Origin: Herminiimonas sp. | GTDB taxonomy: Bacteria; Pseudomonadota; Gammaproteobacteria; Burkholderiales; Burkholderiaceae | Length of the DNA stretch: 64,000 bases | NCBI RefSeq assembly: GCF_030655415.1 | Contig: NZ_JAURVN010000019.1 | Coordinates: 70,519 to 134,518, forward strand | Direction: 5' to 3' | Shown: positions 44,981 through 54,488 of the stretch, piece by piece | How the letters are laid out: the number at the start of each line of letters is the position of its first letter | Numbering within the stretch: position 1 is the first letter of the stretch | Program-made: the position numbers and the translations under genes | The notes under the pieces: generated by a model | The model's input: only the letters and a program-made list of their open reading frames with translations | What the model was told of the DNA's origin: nothing | The model's database searches: none

Positions 44981-45278
44981 GATGCTGTACCTTCACGGTC
45001 ACGATGTTTGCCGGATGCAGCGATTGCCGCATTTAGGTTTGCATGATGACGATGTTAGCAGCAGCTTATGTGCCAGACAATGGCGCGTGCGAAGATCGAC
45101 TTGGATTGAGTGATGAGATTCACTATTCGCGATAAGTATTCTGGAGTATTCAAGGCTGCGTTGAGTTCACGTCAAACTTTGGTTCGACAGCAAACGTCAG
45201 CATCGTCGTCGACACTTTCTTCAATCCGATGAAGAACGTGTCGTGAGTGAGATGCAGACGCTAAACTAGTTTGCGCAA
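44981..45278. other. Intergenic region, no gene recognised
   Basis: About 300 bases upstream of the SulP gene and downstream of the SDR gene, both on the minus strand. No convincing frame, hairpin terminator or RNA motif seen. Confidence 0.4.
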
Positions 45279-46070
45279 TCAAGCTTGATAACGTTTTGCC
45301 GCATGTTCTTGCCCAAGATTCGGCAACATTGCTTGACGTGCGGAATTGAAGGTTTCCCATTGCGCAGCATCTGGCAGCGGTGGAATCGTGACGACTTCGC
45401 CACGATCAAATCCGACCAATGCCGCATCAACCAATTCGCCAACTTCCATCACGCCGGTCATCTCATTGACGTCGCGTCCTGAGCGTTCCCAGATTTCTGT
45501 TCTTGTCGCTGCCGGCAATACTGCTTGTACATACAAGCCGCGCGCGCCTAGTTCTACGTGCAGCGCTTGCGAGTAGTGCAATACATAAGCCTTGGTTGCG
45601 CCATACATGCCGAGTTGCAGTTCGGGCGCGAGGGCAACAGCGGATGCGATGTTCACAATCGCGCCTTGGCCTTGTGCGAGATAGCGGGGGATGACTGCTG
45701 CGCTCAGGCGGGTCAGTGCGGTGATGTTCAGCGTGATCAGGTTTTCTTGCGCATCGGCGGTTGAGGTTTCAAAACCCCCGTGTGCTGCTGCGCCGGCGTT
45801 ATTCAGCAAGATGCCAATGTCTTTATCGTCGCGCAGGCGCGCTTCCACTTTTGCCAAGTCGGCAGCTTTGGTCAGGTCGGCGACGATGATGTCGACTGCG
45901 ACGCCGGTTTCTTTGCGTAGACGCGCGGCTACTTCTTCAAGTCGTGCGCCGTTGCGGGCGACGAGTACCAGATCGTGGCCGCGTTTGGCGAAACGGTCGG
46001 CGTAGGTCGCGCCTATGCCTGTGGATGCGCCAGTGATCAGGACTGTGGTGGTTTTGGCTTCGATGCTCAT
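45279..46070 (-). CDS. Short-chain dehydrogenase/reductase
   Basis: 263 residues from the ATG at 46070, which has AAGGAAA upstream; an in-frame ATG at 46115 is less likely. Classical SDR: TGASTGIGATYADRFA (cofactor loop), NNAG in LLNNAGAAAHGG, catalytic Ser in VNIASAVAL and YGATKAY (Tyr and Lys). The Arg in LVARNGARLEE after beta2 suggests NADP(H). Substrate unknown. Divergent from a TetR regulator with palindromes between them, so probably regulated by it. Confidence 0.93.
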   Translation of the reverse strand: MSIEAKTTTVLITGASTGIGATYADRFAKRGHDLVLVARNGARLEEVAARLRKETGVAVDIIVADLTKAADLAKVEARLRDDKDIGILLNNAGAAAHGGFETSTADAQENLITLNITALTRLSAAVIPRYLAQGQGAIVNIASAVALAPELQLGMYGATKAYVLHYSQALHVELGARGLYVQAVLPAATRTEIWERSGRDVNEMTGVMEVGELVDAALVGFDRGEVVTIPPLPDAAQWETFNSARQAMLPNLGQEHAAKRYQA

Positions 46071-46149
46071 GCTTATTTCCTTTAGTAGGGTGAAACGAGT
46101 CGGGATAGCAGTCAAAAGGACTGCTTTACGGCATCATGTTTTAATCATG

Positions 46150-46185
46150 ATGATCATAATGATTGCAATCATGACGACCGTCATG
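46150..46185. promoter_or_regulatory. Overlapping palindromic operators between SDR and tetR
   Basis: A perfect 14-bp palindrome ATGATTGCAATCAT (46159-46172) overlaps a second inverted repeat CATGACG-AC-CGTCATG (46170-46185); ATGATCAT (46150-46157) lies just before. Placed in the divergent promoter region, these are good TetR-type operator candidates. Confidence 0.65.
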
Positions 46186-46229
46186 TAAAGTGTCAAGCAT
46201 TAATTTGTGATTATTTTCACGTAAGGAAA

Positions 46230-46799
46230 ATGATGAAAATCAGCAAAGAGCAGGTCGCAGAAAATCGGAAACTGATTCTGGATGCTGCTGCTCGCATGTT
46301 TCGCGAACGAGGCTTTGAAGGTGTGACGGTGGCGGATGTGATGAAGGCTGCGGGCTTAACGCATGGCGCGTTCTATGGACACTTCACGTCCAAGGACGAT
46401 TTGTTGGCGCAGGCCTTCGCGCATACGCTGGCGCCGTATTCCGGCCCGGATGCGCCAGCAATCGACTTCGCCGCTTTTGCTGATGGCTATTTAAGTAACA
46501 AGCACAGGGACAATCCGGGGATAGGTTGTCTGTTCTCTACCTTGGCGCAAGAGGCGACGCGAGCATCGGATGCCGCGCGTACGACGATGACCGAAAGTGC
46601 CCGTAGCCAGATTGAAAACTTCAGTCGGTCGATGGTCGGGGAAACTGATGTTGATCGACGTCAGGCTGCCGTGGGAAATTGGGCTGCGATGATAGGCGCT
46701 GTGACCTTGTCGCGTGTGTTGAATGATCCGGTCTTGTCGGGTCAGGTGTTAGCTGATGTGAAAGCGTGGCTGGAACGTTCTAACGCTGTAGAAAAATAA
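46230..46799 (+). CDS. TetR/AcrR-family transcriptional regulator
   Basis: 189 residues. N-terminal HTH: AARMFRERGFEGVTVADVMKAAGLTHGAFYGHFTSKDDLLAQAF region, with recognition helix THGAFYGHF. C-terminal ligand domain of the group with GCLFSTLAQEA. AAGGAAA upstream supports the start; a second ATG follows at once. Divergent to an SDR gene; likely represses that gene and itself through the palindromes between them. Ligand unknown. Confidence 0.93.
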   Translation: MMKISKEQVAENRKLILDAAARMFRERGFEGVTVADVMKAAGLTHGAFYGHFTSKDDLLAQAFAHTLAPYSGPDAPAIDFAAFADGYLSNKHRDNPGIGCLFSTLAQEATRASDAARTTMTESARSQIENFSRSMVGETDVDRRQAAVGNWAAMIGAVTLSRVLNDPVLSGQVLADVKAWLERSNAVEK

Positions 46800-46861
46800 T
46801 CGCAGTAGATGCAAGCCAGTAATTAAGTTAAGTTTGTATAGAGTGATAACAAGAGCGCAAT

Positions 46862-46887
46862 AAAAATGGGCCGATGGGCCCATTTTT
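46862..46887. terminator. Bidirectional terminator between tetR and metG
   Basis: Perfect 11-bp stem AAAAATGGGCC / GGCCCATTTTT with loop GATG; A-run and T-run flank it so it works for both convergent genes. Confidence 0.92.
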
Positions 46888-46919
46888 ATTTTCAAATTTT
46901 ACTCGCGCTAATTTTATTA

Positions 46920-49058
46920 TCAGCCGACGCGCATGCCAGGTTCTGCACCTGGCCACGGATTCAAAATGTAAATTCCTGGATTGGATTTTTCATCCGATGC
47001 AGATGCAGCCAGCACCATACCTTCAGAAATACCGAACTTCATTTTGCGTGGTGCGAGGTTGGCGACCATCACGGTCAGCTTCCCGATCAATTCTTCAGGC
47101 TGATATGCAGATTTGATGCCGGAGAAAACATTGCGCAAGCGGCCTTCGCCGACATCCAGCGTAAGGCGCAGTAACTTGTCTGAACCTTCCACATGTTCGC
47201 AGTTGACGATTTTTGCAATGCGCAAATCGATCTTCGCGAAATCATCTATTTTGATTTCTGGTGCGATGGCTTCGACGTCGCTTGCGCTTGCGACATCGCC
47301 ATTTGAAGTCACTGGCGCGCCAGGCACACCGACAGTTGCATCGACCACGGCAGGTATATCGAATAAATCATCCAGCATTTTTGGTTCTACGCGTGTCATC
47401 AAATGCGAATACGGATTGACCAAATGATTGTTCGGTAATGGCGTAGCGACGTGCTGCCATTGCAGCGGTGCGATATTCAACAGCGCTTCAACTTGTGTTG
47501 CCAGATTCGGCAAGACTGGTTTCAGATAAATAGTCAGGATGCGGAAAGCTTCCAGCAAGCGGCTGCAAACTTCTTGCAAGGCTGCGCTATTCTCTGGTTT
47601 CTTCGCCAGTTCCCAAGGTTTATTCGCATCGACATACGCATTGATGATGTCGGCTTGTTCCATGATGGCGCGCAGGGCTTTGCCGTATTCGCGCTGGTCG
47701 TAGAAGGCTTGGATTTCCGGCGCGATGTTGCGCAACTTGCTGATGAACGCATCGTTCTTGGTTGCCCAATCGGTGACGACGTGACCATCGAAACGCTTCG
47801 CGATAAAGCCTGCCGCGCGGCTGGCAATATTCACATATTTGCCGACCAGATCACTGTTGACGCGCGCGATGAAATCTTCCGGATTAAAGTCGATGTCTTC
47901 ATTGCGTGCGCTTAGTTTATTCGCGAGGTAATAACGCAACCATTCCGGGTTCATGCCGAGGCTGAGATATTTCAGTGGATCGAGCCCGGTGCCACGGCTC
48001 TTGCTCATTTTCTCGCCGTTGTTGACGGTCAAGAAGCCGTGTACGAATACCTTGTTAGGTGTTTTGCGGCCGCTGAATTTCAACATCGCCGGCCAGAACA
48101 AAGTGTGGAAATTGACGATGTCCTTGCCGATAAAATGAATTTGTTCCAGCGCAGGCTCAGCCATGTAGGCATCGAAATTCTCACCGCGTTTATCGAGCAA
48201 ATTTTTCAGTGATGCCAGATAGCCGACAGGCGCATCCAGCCAGACGTAAAAGTATTTACCTGGTGAATCCGGAATTTCAATCCCGAAGTAAGGTGCATCA
48301 CGCGAGATGTCCCAATCGCTCAGGCCTTCGCTGGTGCTGCCATCAATATTGTCGCGTACCGAAAACCATTCTTTGACCTTGTTGGCGACTTCCGACTGCA
48401 GATGTGCTTTGCCGTCGGTGTCGTTACCTTGTATCCATTGCTCCAGGAATTCCACGCAGCGTGGATCCGATAAGGTGAAGAAGAAGTGTTCGGAATTTTT
48501 CAGCACAGGGGTCGCGCCGGTCAATGTCGAATACGGATTGATCAAATCGGTAGGGACATACACCGCGCCGCAGACTTCGCAGTTGTCGCCGTATTGATCT
48601 TTGGCGCCGCATGTCGGGCATTGGCCCTTGATGTAGCGATCCGGCAGGAACATGTTTTTTTCAGGATCGAAGAATTGCTCGACTGTCTTGGTCGCGATCA
48701 ATCCGGCTTTTTTCAAGTCCAGATAAATCTGTTGCGCGAGCTTGTGATTTTCCGGGCTGTCGGTCGAGCTCCAGTTATCGAAGGCGATATGAAAACCATC
48801 CAGATACTGTTTGCGTCCGGCCGCGATATTGGCGACGAACTGCTGCGGTGTCAGGCCGGCTTTTTCCGCCGCGATCATGATGGGCGCACCGTGCGCGTCG
48901 TCAGCACCGACGAAGTTCACCTCACTGCCTTGCATGCGCTGGAACCGCACCCAGATGTCGGCCTGGATGTATTCCATGATGTGGCCGATATGAAATGCGC
49001 CGTTGGCGTAAGGGAGGGCGGTCGTGACGAAAAGTTTGCGCGGCAATGGGTTGCTCAT
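46920..49058 (-). CDS. metG: Methionyl-tRNA synthetase
   Basis: 712 residues. HIGH motif in [15 protein letters not shown], zinc knuckle with [18 protein letters not shown] (four Cys), KMSKS in [10 protein letters not shown], and a C-terminal tRNA-binding EMAP-like domain (about 600-712: [20 protein letters not shown] region, ending GMRVG). Length fits the dimeric E. coli-type enzyme. Charges tRNA-Met. Divergent from gltX. Confidence 0.98.
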   Translation of the reverse strand: MSNPLPRKLFVTTALPYANGAFHIGHIMEYIQADIWVRFQRMQGSEVNFVGADDAHGAPIMIAAEKAGLTPQQFVANIAAGRKQYLDGFHIAFDNWSSTDSPENHKLAQQIYLDLKKAGLIATKTVEQFFDPEKNMFLPDRYIKGQCPTCGAKDQYGDNCEVCGAVYVPTDLINPYSTLTGATPVLKNSEHFFFTLSDPRCVEFLEQWIQGNDTDGKAHLQSEVANKVKEWFSVRDNIDGSTSEGLSDWDISRDAPYFGIEIPDSPGKYFYVWLDAPVGYLASLKNLLDKRGENFDAYMAEPALEQIHFIGKDIVNFHTLFWPAMLKFSGRKTPNKVFVHGFLTVNNGEKMSKSRGTGLDPLKYLSLGMNPEWLRYYLANKLSARNEDIDFNPEDFIARVNSDLVGKYVNIASRAAGFIAKRFDGHVVTDWATKNDAFISKLRNIAPEIQAFYDQREYGKALRAIMEQADIINAYVDANKPWELAKKPENSAALQEVCSRLLEAFRILTIYLKPVLPNLATQVEALLNIAPLQWQHVATPLPNNHLVNPYSHLMTRVEPKMLDDLFDIPAVVDATVGVPGAPVTSNGDVASASDVEAIAPEIKIDDFAKIDLRIAKIVNCEHVEGSDKLLRLTLDVGEGRLRNVFSGIKSAYQPEELIGKLTVMVANLAPRKMKFGISEGMVLAASASDEKSNPGIYILNPWPGAEPGMRVG

Positions 49059-49257
49059 AAGGTGATGCTTGATAAATTAGGTAATAAAGGCGTAATTTTA
49101 GCAGTGACGCGCGGGTTGTCGCAGCCTCACGCCATATATAGTCATTAAATGCTTGCACACAAGCCATCGCGCTTTATCTGATCGAAGCTGGCTAGATGTT
49201 TCAGGCAGGGCTGGTCCATCCGTATGGTGACGCGGTAAAATGGCGTTTTTTTACAGG

Positions 49258-49285
49258 ACGGCTTTGGCAATCCAAGGCCGTTTTT
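49258..49285 (+). terminator. Terminator-like hairpin directly before gltX
   Basis: ACGGCTTTGG (49258-49267) pairs with CCAAGGCCGT (49272-49281) through one G-U, loop CAAT, followed by TTTTTATTT. It ends only 7 bases before the gltX ATG, so it looks like a leader attenuator rather than the end of a gene. Confidence 0.6.
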
Positions 49286-49292
49286 ATTTGCC

Positions 49293-50696
49293 ATGACCGT
49301 TCCTGCTCCTATCCGCACCCGTTTTGCTCCCAGCCCTACCGGCTATCTCCACGTTGGTGGCGCGCGTACCGCGCTTTTTTCGTGGGCGTACGCACGCCAC
49401 TTCGGCGGCACTTTTATACTGCGCATAGAAGATACCGATCTCGAACGTTCTACACCCGAAGCTGTACAGGCAATCATTGAAGGGATGGAATGGCTGGGCC
49501 TGCATCACGACGAAGGTCCGTTCTATCAGATGCAGCGCATGGACCGTTATCGCGAAGTCATTGCACAAATGCTGGCTGCCGGCACCGCGTATCAATGTTA
49601 TTCATCGTCGGAAGAAGTTGAAGCAATGCGCGAGCGTCAACGCGCTGCCGGCGAAAAGCCGCGCTACGACGGTACCTGGCGTCCGGAAGATGGCAAAACT
49701 TTGCCGGCGATCCCGGCTGATCGCAAGCCTGTTGTGCGCTTCCGCAATCCGACTGAAGGCGATGTAACTTGGATCGACGTCGTCAAAGGTTCGATCACGA
49801 TTTCGAATCGCGAGCTGGATGATCTGGTGATCGCGCGTCAGGATGGCACGCCGACCTATAACTTCTGCGTCGCGGTGGATGATTCTGACATGCAGATCAC
49901 GCATGTGATTCGTGGCGATGATCACGTCAACAACACACCGCGCCAGATTAATATCCTGCAAGCGATCGGTGCGCCGTTGCCGCTGTATGGTCATCTGCCG
50001 ATGATCCTTGGCACCGACGGTGAAAAATTATCCAAACGTCATGGAGCAGTCAGCGTGATGGATTATCCGGCGCAAGGTTATTTGCCAGAAGCGATGCTGA
50101 ACTATCTGGGTCGTCTGGGCTGGAGTCATGGTGACGATGAAGTGTTTTCGATTGAACAGTTCCAGCAATGGTTTGATCTCGATCATCTGACTAAATCGCC
50201 GGCGCAATTCAATCACGAAAAACTCGACTGGTTGAATAACCATTACATCAAGCAAGCGGACAACACGCGCCTTGCTGGGTTGGTGCGTCCAATGATGGAA
50301 AGTCATGGTGCGAAGTTCGATGGTGCGCCTGATCTGGCTGCCGTCATCGCATTGATGAAGGATCGCATCAATACACTGAATGAACTCGCGGTTGCGGCGA
50401 TGCTGTTCTATCGCCAGCCTACACCAGATGCAGCTTTGTTGACGCAGCATTTGACGGATGCAATCAAGCCAGCGCTCACGCAATATGCAGAGCAACTGAA
50501 AACAGTGGAGTGGACCAAGGAAGCTTTGTCTGCTGCGTTGAAAGAAGTACTCGCTGCGCACAAAATTAAAATGCCGCAACTGGCGATGCCTTTGCGTTTG
50601 ATCATCACAGGACAATTGCAAACACCATCGATCGATGCAGTGGTTGAATTGTTTGGCCGTGAAGTAGTTTTGGCGCGTATCGCTAACTATCTTTAA
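49293..50696 (+). CDS. gltX: Glutamyl-tRNA synthetase
   Basis: 467 residues. HIGH-type motif [19 protein letters not shown] begins at residue 11, so the start cannot be later; KMSKS-type motif [13 protein letters not shown] lies at about 245. Charges tRNA-Glu. There is no Shine-Dalgarno sequence before the ATG; instead a terminator-like hairpin and T-run directly precede it. The next features downstream are tRNA-Ala and two tRNA-Glu genes, so the synthetase sits by its own substrate. Confidence 0.98.
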   Translation: MTVPAPIRTRFAPSPTGYLHVGGARTALFSWAYARHFGGTFILRIEDTDLERSTPEAVQAIIEGMEWLGLHHDEGPFYQMQRMDRYREVIAQMLAAGTAYQCYSSSEEVEAMRERQRAAGEKPRYDGTWRPEDGKTLPAIPADRKPVVRFRNPTEGDVTWIDVVKGSITISNRELDDLVIARQDGTPTYNFCVAVDDSDMQITHVIRGDDHVNNTPRQINILQAIGAPLPLYGHLPMILGTDGEKLSKRHGAVSVMDYPAQGYLPEAMLNYLGRLGWSHGDDEVFSIEQFQQWFDLDHLTKSPAQFNHEKLDWLNNHYIKQADNTRLAGLVRPMMESHGAKFDGAPDLAAVIALMKDRINTLNELAVAAMLFYRQPTPDAALLTQHLTDAIKPALTQYAEQLKTVEWTKEALSAALKEVLAAHKIKMPQLAMPLRLIITGQLQTPSIDAVVELFGREVVLARIANYL

Positions 50697-50714
50697 AAAG
50701 ATTCAAAAGAGTGA

Positions 50715-50744
50715 TTTACACAGGGAGAAAACCTTTGCTATAAT
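50715..50744 (+). promoter_or_regulatory. Sigma70 promoter of the tRNA cluster
   Basis: TTTACA (50715-50720), 18-base spacer, TATAAT (50739-50744). It lies 18 bases before tRNA-Ala, correct for a start at about 50751. Confidence 0.8.
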
Positions 50745-50761
50745 CTCGCTTCTGCGCAAGA

Positions 50762-50837
<76 letters not shown>

Positions 50838-50888
50838 GCAAAGTGCAGAGTAGTAAATGTAGTACAAGGTCAGTATGGACAGGTTTCT

Positions 50889-50964
50889 GTCCCCATCGTC
50901 TAGAGGCCTAGGACATCACCCTTTCACGGTGAGTACAGGGGTTCGAATCCCCTTGGGGACGCCA
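50889..50964 (+). tRNA. tRNA-Glu (anticodon TTC), copy 1
   Basis: 76 bases; acceptor GTCCCCA/TGGGGAC, anticodon loop CTTTCAC (anticodon TTC), T arm with GTTCGAAT, encoded CCA after discriminator G. Identical to copy 2. Confidence 0.98.
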
Positions 50965-50986
50965 AATTCCAGATTCGTCTGGTATG

Positions 50987-51016
50987 AAAAAAGCCCTGAT
51001 TATTCAGGGCTTTTTT
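50987..51016 (+). terminator. Terminator after tRNA-Glu copy 1
   Basis: AAAAAAGCCCTGA / TCAGGGCTTTTTT with loop TTAT. If efficient, copy 2 needs its own promoter. Confidence 0.92.
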
Positions 51017-51107
51017 CATTTAAAGGTAGAACGCAAAGAATCAGTGCGTAAGCTCTCGCTTATTGCCACTGTTGAATTTGCAAGGTCAGTATCAAGGACA
51101 GATTTCT

Positions 51108-51183
51108 GTCCCCATCGTCTAGAGGCCTAGGACATCACCCTTTCACGGTGAGTACAGGGGTTCGAATCCCCTTGGGGACGCCA
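51108..51183 (+). tRNA. tRNA-Glu (anticodon TTC), copy 2
   Basis: Identical in all 76 bases to copy 1. The duplication also covers about 20 bases upstream (from CAAGGTCAGTAT) and the terminator downstream, where small differences have built up. Confidence 0.98.
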
Positions 51184-51204
51184 AATTTCAGATTCGTCTG
51201 GTAC

Positions 51205-51234
51205 AAAAAAGCTCTGATGATTCAGAGCTTTTTT
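51205..51234 (+). terminator. Terminator after tRNA-Glu copy 2
   Basis: AAAAAAGCTCTGA / TCAGAGCTTTTTT with loop TGAT. Compared with the first copy, one stem pair changed C-G to T-A on both sides, a compensatory change. Confidence 0.92.
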
Positions 51235-51332
51235 CGTTTCTGGCTACCGAACTTTTTGATATCGGTGCTCACTCAAGCAATCCGTTTCTTCCACAATTAG
51301 TTCAAAGATAATGCCTGTGCATACGTGGCGCA

Positions 51333-52286
51333 TTATTTTTTCTTCACTAATAAATCTGCCATTTCTTCCGAAGTCCACAAGGATTGTTGCAAACCTGCGG
51401 TGTCGTTTTCAACAGCACTGCCGCCTTTCCGTAATCGACTCATCATCCTGGCTGCATCGAACGGTGCGTGCACTTTCAAATCATTATCGAAGTAGCAGAA
51501 GACATCGCGTGCTGCATGCTTTTGCGTTGTCGCTGTTGAAATATGTTGCGCGTCATGCGGCTCCTGGCCGGCGGCCCATTTCTGAATCTTGCTCGCCCAT
51601 TCATCAAGCGCAGTGTCAGGATATTCGCCGCTATAAAGCGTTCCCTTTCCATGCAGGCGCATATAAAAAAAGTCGGCGGTGATGTCTTCTGCATAAGGCC
51701 AGTCAGGCGAATCGGAAGCGACCAGCGCAGCACCATACTTTCTAAGCATCTTCACAAATGAATCCTGAAAAAAACTTTGATGACGAACTTCGATGGCATG
51801 GCGTACGCGCCGCTTTTGATCGATCTGGAGGCATGGATGTTTAATATGCGTGTCATGACCTTTTGCCACTGCGAGCGCTGCTTCGGTGTCAGTCGGCAGG
51901 GATCGTAAAAATGCCTCGAACGATGCTTCGTCATAACGAAAACTTGGTGGAAATTGCCACAGGATCGGGCCCAGCTTCTCTTTCAGATTGAAAAGTCCAG
52001 ACGCAAAAAAGTTTGAAATAGCCGACTCGGCATCGCGCAAACGCAAAATGTGCGTCACATAACGCGGTGCTTTCACACTAAACATGAAGTCGGCCGGCGT
52101 CGCGTCATACCAGGCGCGATAACTTTTTGGCGTTTGCAATGCGTAGTGCGAGCCATTGATCTCTATCGTTTCGAGGGCGCGCGAAGCAAACGCCAGCTCA
52201 CGTGCCTGCACCAGATTGGGCGGATAAAACGAATCGCGCCAACCTTTATAACGCCAGCCGGAAATTCCTATTCGTATCGAGGTCAT
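51333..52286 (-). CDS. DUF72-family protein (YecE-like)
   Basis: 317 residues, soluble TIM-barrel-like family. Opening RIGISGWRYKGWRDSFYPP, then IEINGSHYALQTPKSYRAW, FSVKAPRYVTH and the C-terminal YFDNDLKVHAPFDA are DUF72 signatures. The biochemical role is unknown. Stands alone, transcribed away from the marR operon, with its 3' end facing the tRNA cluster. It has an extra C-terminal tail of about 45 residues after the conserved end. Confidence 0.93.
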   Translation of the reverse strand: MTSIRIGISGWRYKGWRDSFYPPNLVQARELAFASRALETIEINGSHYALQTPKSYRAWYDATPADFMFSVKAPRYVTHILRLRDAESAISNFFASGLFNLKEKLGPILWQFPPSFRYDEASFEAFLRSLPTDTEAALAVAKGHDTHIKHPCLQIDQKRRVRHAIEVRHQSFFQDSFVKMLRKYGAALVASDSPDWPYAEDITADFFYMRLHGKGTLYSGEYPDTALDEWASKIQKWAAGQEPHDAQHISTATTQKHAARDVFCYFDNDLKVHAPFDAARMMSRLRKGGSAVENDTAGLQQSLWTSEEMADLLVKKK

Positions 52287-52424
52287 TGGTGCTGGCTCCC
52301 ATGTTCAACCGGCTTCGACGAAATTGTCAGTTCGATCACGTTTGTCACCACGCATAAAAAATTGTTCAGAATTCTTTGACTCTTAACGTTTTCTTAGCAA
52401 CTCAAAATAAAAGTGTGGGTATAT

Positions 52425-52442
52425 TAGCTGCCTAGACAGCTA
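52425..52442 (+). promoter_or_regulatory. Candidate MarR operator
   Basis: TAGCTG-CCTAGA-CAGCTA, a 6-bp inverted repeat with 6-base spacer, 32 bases before marR. MarR proteins typically bind such palindromes in their own promoter. Confidence 0.55.
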
Positions 52443-52473
52443 TTGCTCTGACTGTTATTGATTAGGCAAATAT

Positions 52474-52968
52474 ATGAATAAAATCGAAAAAATCTTTCCG
52501 TCTGGCGCTTGGTGCGTAGAAGAAAGCGTTGGCTACTTATTAGCGCGCTCCCGTACCAAGCTGGCTAAAGCGGTCGATGTCGATCTGGCACAGCTCGATA
52601 TCACACACGCGCAAGGCAGCATGTTGCTAATGTTGAATTCCGGGAAATATTCAACGGCCGCCGAACTGTCACGCGAGCTGTACATCGACTCGGCGTCGAT
52701 TACACGAATGATCGATCGATTGGAAAAGCGCGGACTGATTCAACGTGTGCCACGCAGCGACGACCGGCGTGTGATTAATTTGCATTTGACTGAAGTCGGC
52801 GTCGAGCTTGCGAATAAATTGCCCGATTTATATGTGGGCGTACTTAATCAAAATTTCATCGAATTTAGTAGTGATGAAGTGGAAACACTCAAAACCTTGT
52901 TGCGCAAATTGTTGTACGGCGCAGCACCTGAAGCCGACAGCAAGGAATTGAAAGACAGGAGTCAATGA
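52474..52968 (+). CDS. MarR-family transcriptional regulator
   Basis: 164 residues. Winged HTH at about 55-115: STAAELSRELYIDSASITRMIDRLEKRGLIQRVP (markers: helix AAELSREL, recognition helix SASITRMID) and wing SDDRRVINLHLTEVG with the DxRxxxLxLT motif. First gene of a four-gene efflux operon; its stop overlaps the next gene (ATGATGA). Likely represses the operon until a small toxic ligand binds, like EmrR/MprA. Confidence 0.94.
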   Translation: MNKIEKIFPSGAWCVEESVGYLLARSRTKLAKAVDVDLAQLDITHAQGSMLLMLNSGKYSTAAELSRELYIDSASITRMIDRLEKRGLIQRVPRSDDRRVINLHLTEVGVELANKLPDLYVGVLNQNFIEFSSDEVETLKTLLRKLLYGAAPEADSKELKDRSQ

Positions 52969-54488
52969 TGAAAAGCTTAATTAGTTTTTCTAGCAATTTA
53001 AAAAGCCCTTCATTCCGCGGCGTGATCGCAGCAAGTTGCGCAGTCGTTTTGCTTAGTTCTTGCGCCAGCTTCAAGGGCATAGAAACCAGCGGAAAGTTGA
53101 GTAACCCTGCGGAATACGCCACCGCAGAATCATTGCCCGATCAGCATGGCCAGTGGCCGGATATCAAATGGGCACAATCAATCGGCGGTGCGCCTTTGCA
53201 GTTGTTGATTGATGAAGCGATAGCTGGTAATCCGAATCTACAAATCGCTGCTGCGCGCGTCGCTGCTGCTATCGCAATGACGGACGCGGCAGACGCTGCG
53301 AGTCGTCCTGCTGTATCGGCGAGTCTGGATAGCACTTACCAGCGCTATAGCGAGAACTACATTATTCCGCCTCCATATGCGGGCACCTATCGCACCGACA
53401 ATGCATTGCGCCTCAACTTTTCTTACGATTTTGATTTCTGGGGAAAGCATGCTGGCGAATTGCGCAGTGCGTTATCGCAAGGCAAGGCAGCACAGGCGGA
53501 GCAATACAACGCACGTCTGGTGATCGCTACCTCGGTAGCACGCACCTGGATTCAACTGGCGCGTCAGTATGCGCAACTCGATTTGAACCAGCAGCAACTC
53601 GATGTCAGCGCAAAAATTGCACGTCTGACACAGTTGCGTCTCGATGCCGGTCTGGATGCCAAGTCCGAGAATCAACAAACACGTCAGCAAGTAGCAACCT
53701 TGGGTGCCGAGCGCGAACAATTGCTGGAGCAAATCTCACTGACCCGTAATCAGCTTGCCGCATTGCTGGGGCAAGGTCCGGATCGTGGTCGTCAAATCGA
53801 GCGTCCAGTTTTACCAGCGGATGTTGCGACTGCTTTGCCGGATACCTTGCCTTTGGAATTGCTCGGCCGTAGACCCGATATCGTCGCGGCGCGCTGGCAG
53901 GTTGAAGCAGTGCAGGGCGATATCAGTGCTGCCAAGGCTGCGTTCTATCCGAATATCAATCTGATGGCGTATGCAGGTTTCTCCAGCATTGGTTTGAACA
54001 ATTTGCTGAAGAGCGGCAGTCGTGTCGTGGGCGCTGGCCCGGCAATCACGATGCCAATTCTGGAAGGTCGCACCCTGCGCGCGAATCTGAAAGGTCGCGT
54101 GGCCGAATACGACAGCATGGTTGCCACTTATAACCGTGCCTTAAATGATGCCTTGCATGACGTCGCTGATCAAGTCACGTCGCTGCGTGCAGTTGCCTTG
54201 CAAAGTGAGCAGCAACTAAAAGCAACGCAAGCCGCTTCCGGCAATCTGGATTTGGCGCAGCAACGCGAACGCATAGGCACGACCAATATGTTGCCGGCTC
54301 TCGCTGCAGAGATGACGCTGATTTCGCAACGTCGTGTTGATCTGGATTTGCAGGCACGTCGCAGTGATTTACGTATTGGCTTGATCAAGGCTCTGGGCGG
54401 CGGTTTTGACGCGCAGTCGCAAGGCCTCGCAATAGAAGAAAGTTCTACTCCCTCGAACGTTTCCACCTCCGTGAGAAGTGCATCATGA
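52965..54488 (+). CDS. Outer-membrane efflux lipoprotein, NodT family
   Basis: 507 residues. Lipoprotein signal with lipobox LSSC (Cys at about residue 33), then two OEP repeats; GRRPDIVAARWQVEA lies near the middle. Channel of the EmrAB-like pump encoded next; it overlaps marR by four bases and the adaptor gene by four bases. The start may be either of two ATGs (52965 or 52968). Second NodT-type channel in this window, clearly different from the one at 436-1860. Confidence 0.94.
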   Translation: MMKSLISFSSNLKSPSFRGVIAASCAVVLLSSCASFKGIETSGKLSNPAEYATAESLPDQHGQWPDIKWAQSIGGAPLQLLIDEAIAGNPNLQIAAARVAAAIAMTDAADAASRPAVSASLDSTYQRYSENYIIPPPYAGTYRTDNALRLNFSYDFDFWGKHAGELRSALSQGKAAQAEQYNARLVIATSVARTWIQLARQYAQLDLNQQQLDVSAKIARLTQLRLDAGLDAKSENQQTRQQVATLGAEREQLLEQISLTRNQLAALLGQGPDRGRQIERPVLPADVATALPDTLPLELLGRRPDIVAARWQVEAVQGDISAAKAAFYPNINLMAYAGFSSIGLNNLLKSGSRVVGAGPAITMPILEGRTLRANLKGRVAEYDSMVATYNRALNDALHDVADQVTSLRAVALQSEQQLKATQAASGNLDLAQQRERIGTTNMLPALAAEMTLISQRRVDLDLQARRSDLRIGLIKALGGGFDAQSQGLAIEESSTPSNVSTSVRSAS

